A program made the position numbers and the translations under genes. Below, piece after piece: positions 36,663 through 46,094 of a stretch of 64,000 bases of DNA (the stretch's first letter is position 1; each line of letters opens with the position of its first letter). The stretch spans positions 1-64,000 of the forward strand of contig NZ_JXQM01000014.1 in the NCBI RefSeq assembly GCF_000832065.1. Direction: 5' to 3'. Below the pieces are notes generated by a model. That model searched no databases. It was not told the origin of the DNA and was given only the letters and a program-made list of their open reading frames with translations. The stretch comes from Nitrosospira sp. NpAV. GTDB taxonomy: Bacteria; Pseudomonadota; Gammaproteobacteria; Burkholderiales; Nitrosomonadaceae.

Positions 36663-37013
36663 TTTTTATTCCGTTGAGGGAAAACTGACTCTATTAGAGA
36701 AAGCGCTATGAACCCATCTTATTCGCCTGTTTAATAAGCATTTTTCATGCCATAAATAAAATATCATTAATATTAAATGAGTTGTACGGAATCCATCATT
36801 TGTGGCGAACCAAAGTGTAAAATTTTTCGACAACGAGATGGTCAGAGTTGAAGTCCGCTTTGTTTAAATGCGCGACTCGAAGTTCGTTGAAGGTATGAAT
36901 CGTTGCACGATTATCGGGCTATCTGAGTGACCCTACGGTAAGAAGGAGATTTTCATTTGAGACATGGGGAGAGTCACTCACTCAGGTCAGTATACTGAAC
37001 TAAGCGATTGATC
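36663..37013. other. Intergenic region upstream of the PEP-CTERM gene
   Basis: An AT-rich 351-bp region between the PEP-CTERM start and tRNA-Lys, likely to hold the PEP-CTERM promoter and leader. No gene is supported; an AAGGAG at 36943-36948 precedes only a 13-codon frame. Confidence 0.5.
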
Positions 37014-37089
37014 TGGTAGGCCGTGCCAGATTCGAACTGGCGACCAACGGATTAAAAGTCCGCTGCTCTACCGGCTGAGCTAACGACCC
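37014..37089 (-). tRNA. tRNA-Lys (anticodon TTT)
   Basis: A 76-nt tRNA with encoded CCA on the minus strand. Anticodon arm GCGGA-CTTTTAA-TCCGT gives anticodon TTT for Lys. T arm GCCAG-TTCGAAT-CTGGC is perfect. The acceptor stem GGGTCGT/ACGGCCT has two G-U pairs (1-72 and 4-69), and the anticodon stem one, which is more wobble than usual. Confidence 0.94.
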
Positions 37090-37110
37090 AATGATACCCA
37101 AGGGACGAGC

Positions 37111-37138
37111 ATTATACCGGCTCACCCTTCCAATACAA
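37111..37138 (-). promoter_or_regulatory. Promoter of tRNA-Lys
   Basis: On the minus strand TTGTAT (37133-37138), a 16-nt spacer and a perfect TATAAT (37111-37116), placing the start about 15 nt before the tRNA. Confidence 0.7.
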
Positions 37139-37230
37139 AGTTTTTTGGATCATGTTCTCCAGGGATTGTGCGCTTATCCTGTGTCGCCACGAAATTTGCA
37201 TTAAACTGGTTGCATGCAAGGGGTCAATTT

Positions 37231-38346
37231 TTGAGCGACGTGATTGTTATAGGCGGGGGAATTGCCGGGCTGGCCACGGCACGCGAATTATTACGGCAGG
37301 GAGTGAGTGTAACCATACTGGAGCGCAATCGCTGCGGGCAGGAATCGTCCTGGGCGGGCGGGGGCATCCTTTCTCCGCTATTGCCGTGGGATTACTCCGA
37401 TCCGGTAACGCAATTGACGCAATTGAGCAACTGCCTGTATCCCGGATTTATCCAAGCGTTGCGGGCGGAAACAGGCATCAATCCGGAGTTTCATGCAAGC
37501 GGCATGCTGGTGCTGTCCGGCTCTTCCAGCGATCCCGAGAAGGCTGCGCAACAGGATGCTCGCCATCGCGCAGCTGAAACCTGGTGCGCCCGGCATGACT
37601 TAGCCATAAGAAGGGTCCGCTCTCGTCAAGTCGTGCCGGTGCTTGCACGTGACGAACCGGCGCTTTGGTTGCCTGAAATCTGCCAAGTGCGTAATCCTCG
37701 TTTGCTACAGGCGCTAGTGCAAGCTGTGGAGGTGAATGGAGGCGTCATTATTGAACATGCCGACATCACAAGCTGGAAGATAGCTCAGGGGCGAGTCCAG
37801 TCGATCGGTACCCGCCGTGGCGAGGAATATACCGCAGCCAGTTTTATCGTTACCGCCGGGGCATGGAGCCGGCAGCTTTTACGCGAACATGCGTTAAAGC
37901 TCGATATCTGGCCGGTGCGCGGACAGATCCTGCTGTTCAAGGCACAGCCCGATTTGCTGGGTGCAATGGTCCTACAGGCACCTGATAATTTTTATCTGAT
38001 ACCGCGTCTAGACGGGTACGTCCTGGCCGGCAGTACGGTGGAGGACACCGGTTTCGACAAACACACCACTGCCAGCGCCCGGGAAATGTTGCTGTCGAGG
38101 ACTTGTGCTTTAGTGCCTGCATTGACCGAAGAAATGCTTGCCGGCCACTGGGCGGGTTTGCGTCCGGGTTCGCCAGATAATCTACCGGTTATCGATAGTC
38201 ATCCCGCCATTTCGAATCTTTATCTCAATAGCGGCCACTACCGGTACGGCGTCACCATGGCGCCAGGTAGCGCGCGGCTTGTATCCAACTTGATTCTGAA
38301 CAAGCCCCAGCCGCTGGATATTGCGCCCTATCGATGGCCGGCATGA
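37231..38346 (+). CDS. thiO: Glycine oxidase ThiO-like FAD-dependent oxidoreductase
   Basis: 371 residues from the TTG at 37231 (AAGGGG upstream), directly before SDVIVIGGGIAGLATARELL, the FAD-binding Rossmann motif; a GTG at 37168 would add 21 unlikely residues. The DAAO fold follows: GQESSWAGGGILSPLLPW, FIVTAGAWSRQLL, YVLAGSTVEDTGFDKHTTASA, GHWAGLRPGSPDNLPVI and the C-terminal LYLNSGHYRYGVTMAPGSARLVSNLIL. ThiO makes iminoglycine for the thiazole part of thiamine in aerobic bacteria. Other thi genes are not adjacent, so related amine oxidases remain possible. Confidence 0.85.
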   Translation: MSDVIVIGGGIAGLATARELLRQGVSVTILERNRCGQESSWAGGGILSPLLPWDYSDPVTQLTQLSNCLYPGFIQALRAETGINPEFHASGMLVLSGSSSDPEKAAQQDARHRAAETWCARHDLAIRRVRSRQVVPVLARDEPALWLPEICQVRNPRLLQALVQAVEVNGGVIIEHADITSWKIAQGRVQSIGTRRGEEYTAASFIVTAGAWSRQLLREHALKLDIWPVRGQILLFKAQPDLLGAMVLQAPDNFYLIPRLDGYVLAGSTVEDTGFDKHTTASAREMLLSRTCALVPALTEEMLAGHWAGLRPGSPDNLPVIDSHPAISNLYLNSGHYRYGVTMAPGSARLVSNLILNKPQPLDIAPYRWPA

Positions 38347-38472
38347 GCGCCAGCGTCCAGTTACGTCGCGGTACAGTGTTGTTTCGGGTAACAATCTCCC
38401 CCAAGCTTTATCCCCGGCATACGGGATGGTAATATTGCACACCTCAATAAAGGCAGATAAGGCAGATGCATC

Positions 38473-39198
38473 ATGGCGGGTCATAGCAAGTGGGCTAATA
38501 TCAAGCATAAGAAAGCAGCGCAGGACGCCAAGCGCGGAAAAATTTTCACCCGGCTCATCAAGGAGATTACCGTCGCCGCGCGGCTCGGCGGAGGAGATCC
38601 CAACAGCAATCCACGGTTGCGCCTGGCCGTCGATAAGGCTTACGAACAAAACATGCCCAAGGATAATGTCGAGCGCGCGATCAAACGTGGCAGCGGCGAT
38701 CTGGAGGGCGTGAATTATGAAGAGATACGTTATGAAGGCTACGGTATTGCCGGTGCGGCGGTATTGGTGGATTGCATGACCGACAACCGCGTGCGTACGG
38801 TCGCGGATGTGCGTCACGCTTTCACCAAGTACGGCGGCAACCTGGGCACGGATGGTTCGGTTGCGTTCATGTTCAAGCATTGCGGACAATTGCTTTACGC
38901 TCCCGGGACCGATGAAGACAAGCTGATGGAAGCGGCGTTGGAGGCGGGTGCGGAAGATGTGATCAGCAACGGCGATGGCAGCATCGAAGTCATTACCGCA
39001 CCCTATGAATTCGTCGGCGTCAGGACGGCGCTGGAGAAAGCCGGTTTCAAGGCGGAACTCGCCGAAGTGACCATGAAACCCGCCAACGAATCCATGCTGG
39101 CCGGCGACGAGGCGGTGAAAATGCAAAAACTGCTGGACGCGCTGGAAAGTATCGACGATGTGCAGGAGGTCTATACGACAGCGGTAATTGATGAATAG
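38473..39198 (+). CDS. YebC/PmpR family protein
   Basis: 241 residues beginning with the invariant [23 protein letters not shown], followed by a [15 protein letters not shown]-like segment and the three YebC domains. The family includes DNA-binding regulators, and some members help ribosomes through proline-rich stretches. It lies directly upstream of ruvC, a conserved arrangement. Length is usual. Confidence 0.95.
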   Translation: MAGHSKWANIKHKKAAQDAKRGKIFTRLIKEITVAARLGGGDPNSNPRLRLAVDKAYEQNMPKDNVERAIKRGSGDLEGVNYEEIRYEGYGIAGAAVLVDCMTDNRVRTVADVRHAFTKYGGNLGTDGSVAFMFKHCGQLLYAPGTDEDKLMEAALEAGAEDVISNGDGSIEVITAPYEFVGVRTALEKAGFKAELAEVTMKPANESMLAGDEAVKMQKLLDALESIDDVQEVYTTAVIDE

Positions 39199-39233
39199 AT
39201 TCTTATCTGCCAGGTGAAAAAGGAGTCCAGCCT

Positions 39234-39752
39234 ATCCGTATTCTTGGCATAGATCCCGGCTTGCGTATTACTGGGTTCGGGGTCATCGATAAAATGGGCA
39301 ACAAGTTGGCCTATGTCGGCAGCGGTTGTATCAAGACATTGGACGGCGAACTTCCGTCGCGTCTGAAGTCCATCATGGACCATCTTAACGAAGTTATCGC
39401 GCAGCACCGTCCCGATCAGGTCGCGGTGGAGCAGGTTTTTGTCAATGTCAATCCAAAATCCACGCTGATGCTCGGACAGGCGCGCGGGGCCGCGATCTGC
39501 ACGGCGGTGCTGAATAATCTCGTTGTTGCCGAATATACCGCGCTGCAGATCAAGCAGGCGGTGGTAGGCAAAGGTCATGCGAAGAAAGAACAGGTGCAGG
39601 AAATGGTGAAGCGGTTGTTGCAGCTTGCCGGCAGCCCCAGCGCGGATGCGGCGGATGCACTTGCCTGCGCAATCTGCCATGCCCACGGCGGACTGGGGCT
39701 GGGCGGGATTTCGACAGCAGGCTATCGCATGAAACGCGGGCGGCTCGTATGA
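39234..39752 (+). CDS. ruvC: Crossover junction endodeoxyribonuclease RuvC, non-canonical start
   Basis: 172 residues if translation starts at the ATC at 39234, which lies 9 nt after AAAGGAG. With this start the four catalytic acids fall at Asp7, Glu66, Asp138 and Asp141, exactly the E. coli RuvC numbering. The frame has no ATG, GTG or TTG upstream of the catalytic Asp7: the first canonical start is a TTG at 39261, which would remove the IDPG motif, and the frame is closed by a TGA at 39192. RuvC cuts Holliday junctions with RuvAB. Followed by ruvA and ruvB. Confidence 0.93.
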   Translation: MRILGIDPGLRITGFGVIDKMGNKLAYVGSGCIKTLDGELPSRLKSIMDHLNEVIAQHRPDQVAVEQVFVNVNPKSTLMLGQARGAAICTAVLNNLVVAEYTALQIKQAVVGKGHAKKEQVQEMVKRLLQLAGSPSADAADALACAICHAHGGLGLGGISTAGYRMKRGRLV

Positions 39753-39753
39753 G

Positions 39754-39782
39754 CCTAAATCCGGTGGTTGACCGCTCATTTT
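39754..39782 (-). repeat. Dispersed repeat copy 3 (ends ...CCGGATTTAGG)
   Basis: Read on the minus strand: AAAATGAGCGGTCAACCACC then GGATTTAGG. It starts 2 bp after the ruvC stop and faces back into ruvC. It forms an inverted pair with the copy at 39839-39859. Confidence 0.65.
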
Positions 39783-39838
39783 CCAGTTTAGCGCTTTATG
39801 ATGTACAAGATGCTTTATGCTACTTGACCTTCACATTT

Positions 39839-39859
39839 TGATGAGCCGCCGGATTTAGG
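39839..39859 (+). repeat. Dispersed repeat copy 4, abutting the ruvA start
   Basis: TGATGAGCCGCCGGATTTAGG ends immediately before the ruvA ATG. GGA at the -9 to -11 position could serve as a minimal Shine-Dalgarno. A few bases are missing between GAGC and CCGG compared with the other copies. Confidence 0.65.
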
Positions 39860-40453
39860 ATGATTGGCAGAATAACGGGTTTGTTGCTGGAAAAATTTCC
39901 GCCACTGGTGCTGGTTGACGTGCAAGGTGTGGGGTATGAAATCGATGTACCGATGAGCACGTTCTATAATTTGCCGGCCATCGGCGTCCAAATCACGCTG
40001 CATACGCATCTTGTGGTGCGCGAAGACGTGCATTTGCTTTTTGGTTTCGCCACCGAAGCAGAGCGGCAAGCCTTTCGGCAACTCGTAAAAATTTCCGGTG
40101 TCGGGGCGAGAACTGCACTGGCGTTGCTATCAGGCTTGAGCGTTGCCGACTTGCATCAAGCGGTGGTCGCTCAGGACAGCGGGCGGCTGGTCAAAATACC
40201 CGGTATCGGCAAAAAGACTGCCGAACGTTTGCTGCTGGAACTGCGCGACAAGCTCGATGCCGGCATGGCGGGCATCACTGCGGCAGGGGGAGGGACGTCC
40301 GTGCCAAGGGCTGGCGGCGACGTGCTCAATGCGCTGTTATCTCTGGGATATAATGACCGGGAAGCCAACTGGGCGACCCGGCAATTACCCGCTGATATTA
40401 CGGTATCTGAGGGCATACGGCAGGCGCTTAAGCGTCTATCGAAAGAAAAGTAA
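39860..40453 (+). CDS. ruvA: Holliday junction branch migration protein RuvA
   Basis: 197 residues. RuvA binds four-way junctions as a tetramer and loads RuvB. Domain I begins [31 protein letters not shown]; two helix-hairpin-helix motifs follow ([19 protein letters not shown] and [19 protein letters not shown]), then a flexible linker ([16 protein letters not shown]) and domain III ([19 protein letters not shown]). Length is normal. The start codon directly follows the dispersed repeat. Confidence 0.97.
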   Translation: MIGRITGLLLEKFPPLVLVDVQGVGYEIDVPMSTFYNLPAIGVQITLHTHLVVREDVHLLFGFATEAERQAFRQLVKISGVGARTALALLSGLSVADLHQAVVAQDSGRLVKIPGIGKKTAERLLLELRDKLDAGMAGITAAGGGTSVPRAGGDVLNALLSLGYNDREANWATRQLPADITVSEGIRQALKRLSKEK

Positions 40454-40498
40454 CTTGACTTACTCTGCCATGTGCAATCAAGTGAATCGCATTTTTGA

Positions 40499-41542
40499 AT
40501 GATTGAAACCGATCGGTTAATCGCCTCCGCCTCCGCTTCTCTGCAGGAAGAAGAACTGGAGCGGGCGCTGCGTCCCAAGCACCTGAACGAATACATTGGT
40601 CAGGAAAAAATTCGCGGGCAGTTGCAGATATTCATCGAAGCGGCAAGGCGGCGCCGGGAAGCGCTTGATCATGTGCTGCTGTTCGGCCCGCCCGGTTTGG
40701 GTAAGACCACGCTTGCTCATATTATTGCCAGAGAGATGGGCGTAAGTTTACGCCAGACTTCCGGTCCGGTACTGGAGCGTCCTGGCGATCTGGCAGCTCT
40801 TTTGACCAACCTCGAACCCAACGACGTACTATTCATCGATGAAATCCACCGCCTTTCCCCGGTGGTGGAAGAGATTCTTTATCCCGCGCTGGAGGATTAT
40901 CAGCTTGATATCATGATCGGTGAAGGTCCCGCGGCGCGATCGGTCAAGCTTGATTTACCCCCGTTCACTTTAGTGGGCGCCACCACGCGCGCGGGCATGC
41001 TCACCAATCCACTGCGTGACCGCTTTGGCATTATTTCGCGGCTGGAGTTTTATTCGGTGGAAGAGCTAACCAAAATTGTCATGCGCTCGGCGGGGTTGTT
41101 GAATGTTGAAATCTCTTCCGATGGAGCGGTGGAAATCGCGCGCCGCTCGCGCGGAACGCCACGCATCGTCAACCGTCTGCTGCGGCGGGTGCGCGATTTC
41201 GCCGAGGTCAAAGCCGATGGTTACATTACCCGTCCGGTGGCAGATGCGGCATTGATCATGCTGGATGTGGACCTCCTTGGCCTCGACGTGATGGACAGAA
41301 AGCTGCTGTTGGCTGTCATGGAGAAATTCGGTGGGGGGCCGGTGGGCGTGGATAATCTCGCCGCTGCCATCAGCGAAGAGCGCGGTACCATAGAGGATGT
41401 GCTGGAGCCCTATCTGATCCAGCAGGGCTATATGAAGCGCACGCCGCGCGGCCGCATGGCTACGGTTATCGCCTATCGGCATTTCGGCATGGCTCTGCCG
41501 AAGAACGGGCTAAGCGGAGAATTGTGGGAAGATAATCAATAG
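40499..41542 (+). CDS. ruvB: Holliday junction branch migration helicase RuvB
   Basis: 347 residues, the AAA+ motor of branch migration. Walker [13 protein letters not shown], Walker [12 protein letters not shown], sensor I in [20 protein letters not shown], and the C-terminal winged helix ([27 protein letters not shown]). The N-terminal [22 protein letters not shown] is standard. Starts 45 bp after ruvA in the ruvCAB cluster. Confidence 0.98.
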   Translation: MIETDRLIASASASLQEEELERALRPKHLNEYIGQEKIRGQLQIFIEAARRRREALDHVLLFGPPGLGKTTLAHIIAREMGVSLRQTSGPVLERPGDLAALLTNLEPNDVLFIDEIHRLSPVVEEILYPALEDYQLDIMIGEGPAARSVKLDLPPFTLVGATTRAGMLTNPLRDRFGIISRLEFYSVEELTKIVMRSAGLLNVEISSDGAVEIARRSRGTPRIVNRLLRRVRDFAEVKADGYITRPVADAALIMLDVDLLGLDVMDRKLLLAVMEKFGGGPVGVDNLAAAISEERGTIEDVLEPYLIQQGYMKRTPRGRMATVIAYRHFGMALPKNGLSGELWEDNQ

Positions 41543-41757
41543 CAAGAGAGAATGTGAGTAATTGGCAGAGTAACCGGGCTCTGCGTAAACCCGCTTACCC
41601 AATTCAAGCAACTTTCCGTTTTTAGCGGCGTTTATTAATTCAGATTTCGCGTTTTTAAACTCAGAAAATCCATAGGACGCGAAATGATGGCGAAGCAAAC
41701 CGATGGCCACCCTTCAAGGTTCAGAGAGCCGCCTAATGGATTATTCGGGTTAAAAGT

Positions 41758-42207
41758 ATGAAAACCACAGCAAAAACTGATGATTTGATGCTTATTCCGA
41801 ACAAGAATACTTTCACTCTGCCAGTTCGGGTCTATTATCAGGACACCGATGCAGGCGGAGTGGTTTATCATTCCACTTATCTTGATTTCATGGAGCGTGC
41901 CCGCTACGAGTGGCTGCGGGAACTGGGATTTGATATTCATTCATTGATTCAGACTCACAAGGTAATTTTCATGATACGTTCGCTCAATATCGAATATTAC
42001 AAACCGGCATTGCTGGACGATTTGCTACAGGTCGCCGTGCAGCCCGAAAAACTGGGCAGAAGCCGCATCACACTCACCCAGCATGTGCTGCGTAGCGGGG
42101 CCACTTTAGCCAGCGCCACTGTTCACGCGGTATGTGTGAGTGCTGATAGATTAAAGCTGGTGAGTGTGCCGCCGGCACTACGTCATAAACTTGGAAAACT
42201 CTCATGA
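41758..42207 (+). CDS. ybgC: Tol-Pal associated acyl-CoA thioesterase YbgC
   Basis: 149 residues, a hot-dog fold thioesterase. The catalytic motif is VYYQDTDAGGVVYHSTYLDFMERAR, with the conserved Asp after YYQ. It starts about 20 residues further upstream than the shorter relatives, with alternative ATGs at the tenth codon or so. It hydrolyses short acyl-CoA and is linked to phospholipid metabolism; ybgC is the first gene of the tol-pal operon. Overlaps tolQ by 4 bp. Confidence 0.94.
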   Translation: MKTTAKTDDLMLIPNKNTFTLPVRVYYQDTDAGGVVYHSTYLDFMERARYEWLRELGFDIHSLIQTHKVIFMIRSLNIEYYKPALLDDLLQVAVQPEKLGRSRITLTQHVLRSGATLASATVHAVCVSADRLKLVSVPPALRHKLGKLS

Positions 42208-42890
42208 GTGCAACAGTGACACAGGATATGTCCATGTTCCACCTCATCGGCAGCGCCAGCTTGCCGGTGCAACTGGTAATGGCGTTACTGTTGGTGACAT
42301 CATTTTTATCGTGGTGGTTTATATTTCGCAAGTTGTTTGTCATCCGTCAAGCGATGAGGCAGAGTGACGAGTTCGAGAATGTTTTCTGGAAAGGTCCTGA
42401 TCTCAACGCACTCTATCAAAGCGCCGCGAGCTCGCGCCATACCGCAGGCAGCATGGAACGGATTTTTGAGGCGGGGTTTCGTGAATTCATCAAACATAAG
42501 CGCCAGCCGGGGATGGATATCAGTACCGTGATGGATGGCACCCGGCGGGCCATGCGAGCCACATACCAGCGGGAGATGGACAGCCTCGAATCGCACCTTT
42601 CCTTTCTGGCGACGGTGGGGTCGGTAAGTCCTTATGTCGGTCTGTTCGGTACCGTCTGGGGGATCATGAATTCCTTCCGGGGCCTCTCCAATGTTACCCA
42701 AGCCACTATTGCTCATGTCGCGCCAGGCATTGCGGAAGCATTGATAGCGACCGCGATGGGGTTGTTCGCTGCGATTCCCGCGGTCATCGCCTATAATCGC
42801 TATGCCAACAACATCGATCGGCTGGCGACCCGTTTTGAGAGTTTCATGGAAGAGTTGTCCAATGTATTGCAGCGGCAGGCAACTGGATAA
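42204..42890 (+). CDS. tolQ: Tol-Pal system protein TolQ
   Basis: 228 residues with three transmembrane helices (about 18-40, 135-158, 168-192). TolQ and TolR form the proton-driven motor that energises TolA and helps constrict the outer membrane in division. Characteristic pieces: LVTSFLSWWFIFRKLFVIRQA, YVGLFGTVWGIMNSFRGLS and AEALIATAMGLFAAIPAVIAYN. ATGA overlap with ybgC. Confidence 0.97.
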   Translation: MSATVTQDMSMFHLIGSASLPVQLVMALLLVTSFLSWWFIFRKLFVIRQAMRQSDEFENVFWKGPDLNALYQSAASSRHTAGSMERIFEAGFREFIKHKRQPGMDISTVMDGTRRAMRATYQREMDSLESHLSFLATVGSVSPYVGLFGTVWGIMNSFRGLSNVTQATIAHVAPGIAEALIATAMGLFAAIPAVIAYNRYANNIDRLATRFESFMEELSNVLQRQATG

Positions 42891-42911
42891 GGATTTCAGG
42901 GGACCGATATC

Positions 42912-43331
42912 GTGAGTGAGCGCCGTGCCAAACGCCGTCTGATGAATGAGATAAACGTCGTGCCGTACATCGACGTAATGCTGGTGTTGCTGGTGATATT
43001 CATGATTACGGCGCCGCTTATCAGCCCCGGTCAGATTGAATTGCCGCAGATCGGCAAATCGCTTACGCCTCCGGTTGCGCCGATGGAGGTAGTCATCAAG
43101 GCCGATGGCAGCCTGAGATTACATGATCGTGCCACCTCCAGCGGCGAACAAAAGGTTAGCCGGACTGAGTTGGTCGAGGCAATCAAGCGGAAGCAGGCGC
43201 AAAATGCTGAGCAGGCGGTGGTGATCGCCGCCGACAAAAGTGTGCGTTACGAGGAAGTGACGAATGTGATGGATATTCTGCAACAGCAGCAGGTAAAGAA
43301 GGTGGGGCTGCTGGCCAGGCCAAAATCTTGA
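42912..43331 (+). CDS. tolR: Tol-Pal system protein TolR
   Basis: 139 residues with one N-terminal transmembrane helix (about 16-38: NVVPYIDVMLVLLVIFMITAP) holding the conserved Asp of the proton path, then a periplasmic domain. It is the ExbD-family partner of TolQ. The start is GTG at 42912; the ERRAKRRLMNEINVVPYIDVMLVLL N-terminus is standard. Confidence 0.96.
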   Translation: MSERRAKRRLMNEINVVPYIDVMLVLLVIFMITAPLISPGQIELPQIGKSLTPPVAPMEVVIKADGSLRLHDRATSSGEQKVSRTELVEAIKRKQAQNAEQAVVIAADKSVRYEEVTNVMDILQQQQVKKVGLLARPKS

Positions 43332-44191
43332 CCGGCGGGATGGCATTGCGAGGTTCCTCGCAGGTTGAGCCAGGGCGCGTACCGGCAGGCGTGCTGGCGG
43401 TACTGGTGCATATCATTTTCTTCGCGTTCATGATTTTTGGTCTCAACTGGAAAACTTATCCGCCCGAAGTCATGATGGTGGATTTATGGAGTAATTTGCC
43501 TCAGCCGGAGCAGCCGATTACCAAAGCAACACCGCCGCCCCCCGCGCCCGCGCCTGTGCAGCCGCCGCCTGAAGTAAAGCCGCTGCCGCCTGAGCCGCAA
43601 ACGCCGCCTCCGCCCCCCAAGCCGGATATCGCGCTCAAGGAAAAGATCGAGAAGCCCAAGCCTGTGGAAAAGAAGCCATCCGAGAAAGAACTAAAAGAAC
43701 TGAAAGAAAAGGAACTGAAAGCGCAAAAAGAAAAAGAGCAAAAGGAAAAAAAGGAGAAAGAGCAAAAAGAGCAGGAACTGAAGGCGCAGAAAGAAAAGGA
43801 ATTGAAGGAACAGCAAGCAAGGATAGCCGCCGAAGTGGAACAGCTTCAGCGGGAGCAGGAAGCCAATAACCGGCGCCAGGCACAGGCGGCGGCACAGTCC
43901 CGCCTGGGGAACGAGATAGCGGAATACAAAGCCAAGATATTGGCTAAAATCAAAGGCCATATTATTATGCCGCCCGACTTGCCGGGCAACCCGGTTGCGG
44001 AATTCGACGTTACACTGCTGCCGGGCGGTGATATTCTCGATGTCAAGTTGCGCAGAAGCAGCGGGTTTGCCGCTTTCGACAGTGCGGTAGAGCGTGCCAT
44101 TTTTCTGGCCAAGCCGCTCCCTTTGCCACCCGACCCCGCGTTGTTTCCGAAATTTCGTAATTTGAGTCTCAAGGTACATTATCGCGAATGA
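43328..44191 (+). CDS. tolA: Tol-Pal system protein TolA
   Basis: 287 residues. A transmembrane helix at about 20-39, a proline-rich stretch (about 55-100: TPPPPAPAPVQPPPEVKPLPP), a long Lys/Glu/Gln-rich coiled coil (about 100-185) made of repeated KEL/KEQ units, and the C-terminal globular domain (about 190-287) that contacts TolB, Pal and phage or colicin proteins. The start is taken as TTG at 43328, overlapping the tolR stop; ATG at 43340 is the alternative. The repetitive coiled-coil DNA is prone to length variation. Confidence 0.94.
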   Translation: MTGGMALRGSSQVEPGRVPAGVLAVLVHIIFFAFMIFGLNWKTYPPEVMMVDLWSNLPQPEQPITKATPPPPAPAPVQPPPEVKPLPPEPQTPPPPPKPDIALKEKIEKPKPVEKKPSEKELKELKEKELKAQKEKEQKEKKEKEQKEQELKAQKEKELKEQQARIAAEVEQLQREQEANNRRQAQAAAQSRLGNEIAEYKAKILAKIKGHIIMPPDLPGNPVAEFDVTLLPGGDILDVKLRRSSGFAAFDSAVERAIFLAKPLPLPPDPALFPKFRNLSLKVHYRE

Positions 44192-44240
44192 CTGAGGTAT
44201 AATCCCCGGTACTATCGCGAATTCCTTAAGAGTTATTTCT

Positions 44241-45539
44241 ATGCAGATTCGCTCACCTGAATTTTTCCCGTATGTCCTTGTCTTGTTCCTGTGGTTGATT
44301 GGCACGCCAGCCCATGCCGCGCTCGACATCGAAATTTTCGGCGGGGGCGCGACACAGATTCCTATCGCTATCGTTCCCTTCGCCGCGGAAGAAAAGCTCA
44401 GTCAAGGCATCACACCGGTCGTGGCTGCCGACTTGCAGCGCAGTGGTTTGTTCAGAATGGTCGATCCGGCCGGTCTCGCGCCACACGAGCCGGTCGAAGT
44501 CGTTTATTCGGAATGGATCAATCGTGGCGCCAATGCGCTGGTTATTGGCAGCACCACAGCCCTGCCCGGCGGACAAGTCGCTGTGCGCGTCCGTTTGCTT
44601 GACGTTGCAAAACAGGTGCAATTGGCCAGCTATACCGAAACCGTTCCCGCGGGACAGCTGCGGGCCGCCGCGCATCGAATAGCGGATCTGATTTATGAAA
44701 AATTGACCGGCGACGCGGGAGTATTCAGCACCCGTATTGCTTATGTGGTGAAAGAAGGCAAAAAATATTCGTTGCAGGTAGCGGATGCTGATGGGTTTAA
44801 TGCCCAACCTGTGATCGAATACACCGAGCCGATTATTTCACCCGTATGGTCGCCGGATGGCAAGCAACTGGCCTATGTCTCCTTCGAGAACAAGAAACCG
44901 GTAGTTTATGTGCAGACTCTTGCAACGCGGACGCGCAAGGCGGTAGCTAATTTTAGGGGGAGCAACAGCGCACCGGCCTGGTCACCGGATGGGAAGAGAT
45001 TGGCGGTGGTGCTGTCTTTGATGGGTGGTTCGCAGATTTTTTTGATTAACGCTGATGGCAGCGGCTTGCAAAGATTCACCCAGAGCTCCGGAATCGATAC
45101 TGAACCCAGTTTTTCGCCCGACGGCCAATCAATCATTTTTACTTCCGATCGGGGCGGCAGTCCGCAGATCTATCGCATGCAAATAACAGGACGGCCATCG
45201 GGGACGGCGGAGCGCCTTACCTTCGAGGGGAGCTATAACGTCAGCCCCGATTATAGCCGGGATGGAAAAAGCTTTACCTTCATTCATCGCAATGGTGATA
45301 AATTCAATGTCGCGACACAGGATCTGGCAACCCGCCAGGTGCAACTGCTAACTGATTCGAAATTCGATGAATCTCCCAGTTTTGCTCCCAACGGAAGGAT
45401 CATTTTGTATGCAACTGAGGTAAAGGGCCGTGGTATATTATCCGCGGTATCAAGCGATGGCAGAACAAGACAGCAACTTTCAACGCAAGCTGGCGATGTG
45501 AGAGAACCGGCATGGGGTCCTTTGCCAAGGCTGCAGTAA
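44241..45539 (+). CDS. tolB: Tol-Pal system beta-propeller protein TolB
   Basis: 432 residues with a signal peptide (MQIRSPEFFPYVLVLFLWLIGTPAHAA). An N-terminal alpha/beta domain (about 30-160) is followed by a six-bladed beta-propeller with repeated SPVWSPDGKQLAYVSF, APAWSPDGKRLAV, EPSFSPDGQSIIFTSDRGG and SPDYSRDGKSFTF motifs. Periplasmic; it binds Pal and TolA. Length and order match the family. Confidence 0.98.
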   Translation: MQIRSPEFFPYVLVLFLWLIGTPAHAALDIEIFGGGATQIPIAIVPFAAEEKLSQGITPVVAADLQRSGLFRMVDPAGLAPHEPVEVVYSEWINRGANALVIGSTTALPGGQVAVRVRLLDVAKQVQLASYTETVPAGQLRAAAHRIADLIYEKLTGDAGVFSTRIAYVVKEGKKYSLQVADADGFNAQPVIEYTEPIISPVWSPDGKQLAYVSFENKKPVVYVQTLATRTRKAVANFRGSNSAPAWSPDGKRLAVVLSLMGGSQIFLINADGSGLQRFTQSSGIDTEPSFSPDGQSIIFTSDRGGSPQIYRMQITGRPSGTAERLTFEGSYNVSPDYSRDGKSFTFIHRNGDKFNVATQDLATRQVQLLTDSKFDESPSFAPNGRIILYATEVKGRGILSAVSSDGRTRQQLSTQAGDVREPAWGPLPRLQ

Positions 45540-45578
45540 TTCGGAATGCCGTATTTAGTCAACTATAAAGGAATGCAC

Positions 45579-46094
45579 ATGAAAAAGATATTTGGCGTAT
45601 TGTTGATCAGTTTGCTGGCGGCATGCGCCAGCCAGACTACGCAACCCACCCCCGAGGTGGAAGACAAGTCTATCGGCACCCAGCCGGGGATGGGGAGTGG
45701 TGCTACCACCGGCGAAGCCGCTCCCAGCCTGAACCCGCTTACCGATCCCAATAATATCCTCTCCAAACGTAGTGTTTACTTTGACTTCGATAGCTATGTC
45801 GTGAAGGATGAATATCGATCTCTAGTGCAGGCTCACGCCCAATACTTGCGCGACAATGGAAATGCCAGAGTGCTGTTGCAAGGTAACGCCGACGAACGTG
45901 GCAGCCGGGAGTACAACCTTGCGCTGGGTCAGCGCCGCGCCGATGCGGTAAAGCACGCCATGACGTTGTCGGGCGCTAAGGAGTCCCAGGTCGAATCCGT
46001 CAGTCTGGGCGAAGAGAAGCCGCGGGCGACGGGCCATGATGAATCCTCGTGGGCCGAAAACCGCCGCACGGATATCCGCTATCAAGGCGAGTAA
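45579..46094 (+). CDS. pal: Peptidoglycan-associated lipoprotein Pal
   Basis: 171 residues from the ATG at 45579 (AAAGGAATG upstream); an upstream in-frame ATG lacks a Shine-Dalgarno and signal. Lipoprotein signal MKKIFGVLLISLLAAC with Cys16 lipidated. The OmpA-like domain (about 65-171) has VYFDFDSYVVKDEY, LQGNADERGSREYNLALGQRRADAV and the EEKPRATGHDESSWAENRRTDIRY end. It ties the outer membrane to peptidoglycan and to TolB. It overlaps cpoB by 1 bp. Confidence 0.97.
   Translation: MKKIFGVLLISLLAACASQTTQPTPEVEDKSIGTQPGMGSGATTGEAAPSLNPLTDPNNILSKRSVYFDFDSYVVKDEYRSLVQAHAQYLRDNGNARVLLQGNADERGSREYNLALGQRRADAVKHAMTLSGAKESQVESVSLGEEKPRATGHDESSWAENRRTDIRYQGE

Noticed and set aside
41510-41710. 66-aa minus-strand frame between ruvB and ybgC
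   Set aside because: It overlaps the ruvB end, lacks a clear Shine-Dalgarno and has no recognisable features.
43635-44329. Long antisense frames over tolA, rich in Phe and Leu
   Set aside because: They are complements of the Lys/Glu-rich coiled-coil codons and have no start signals.
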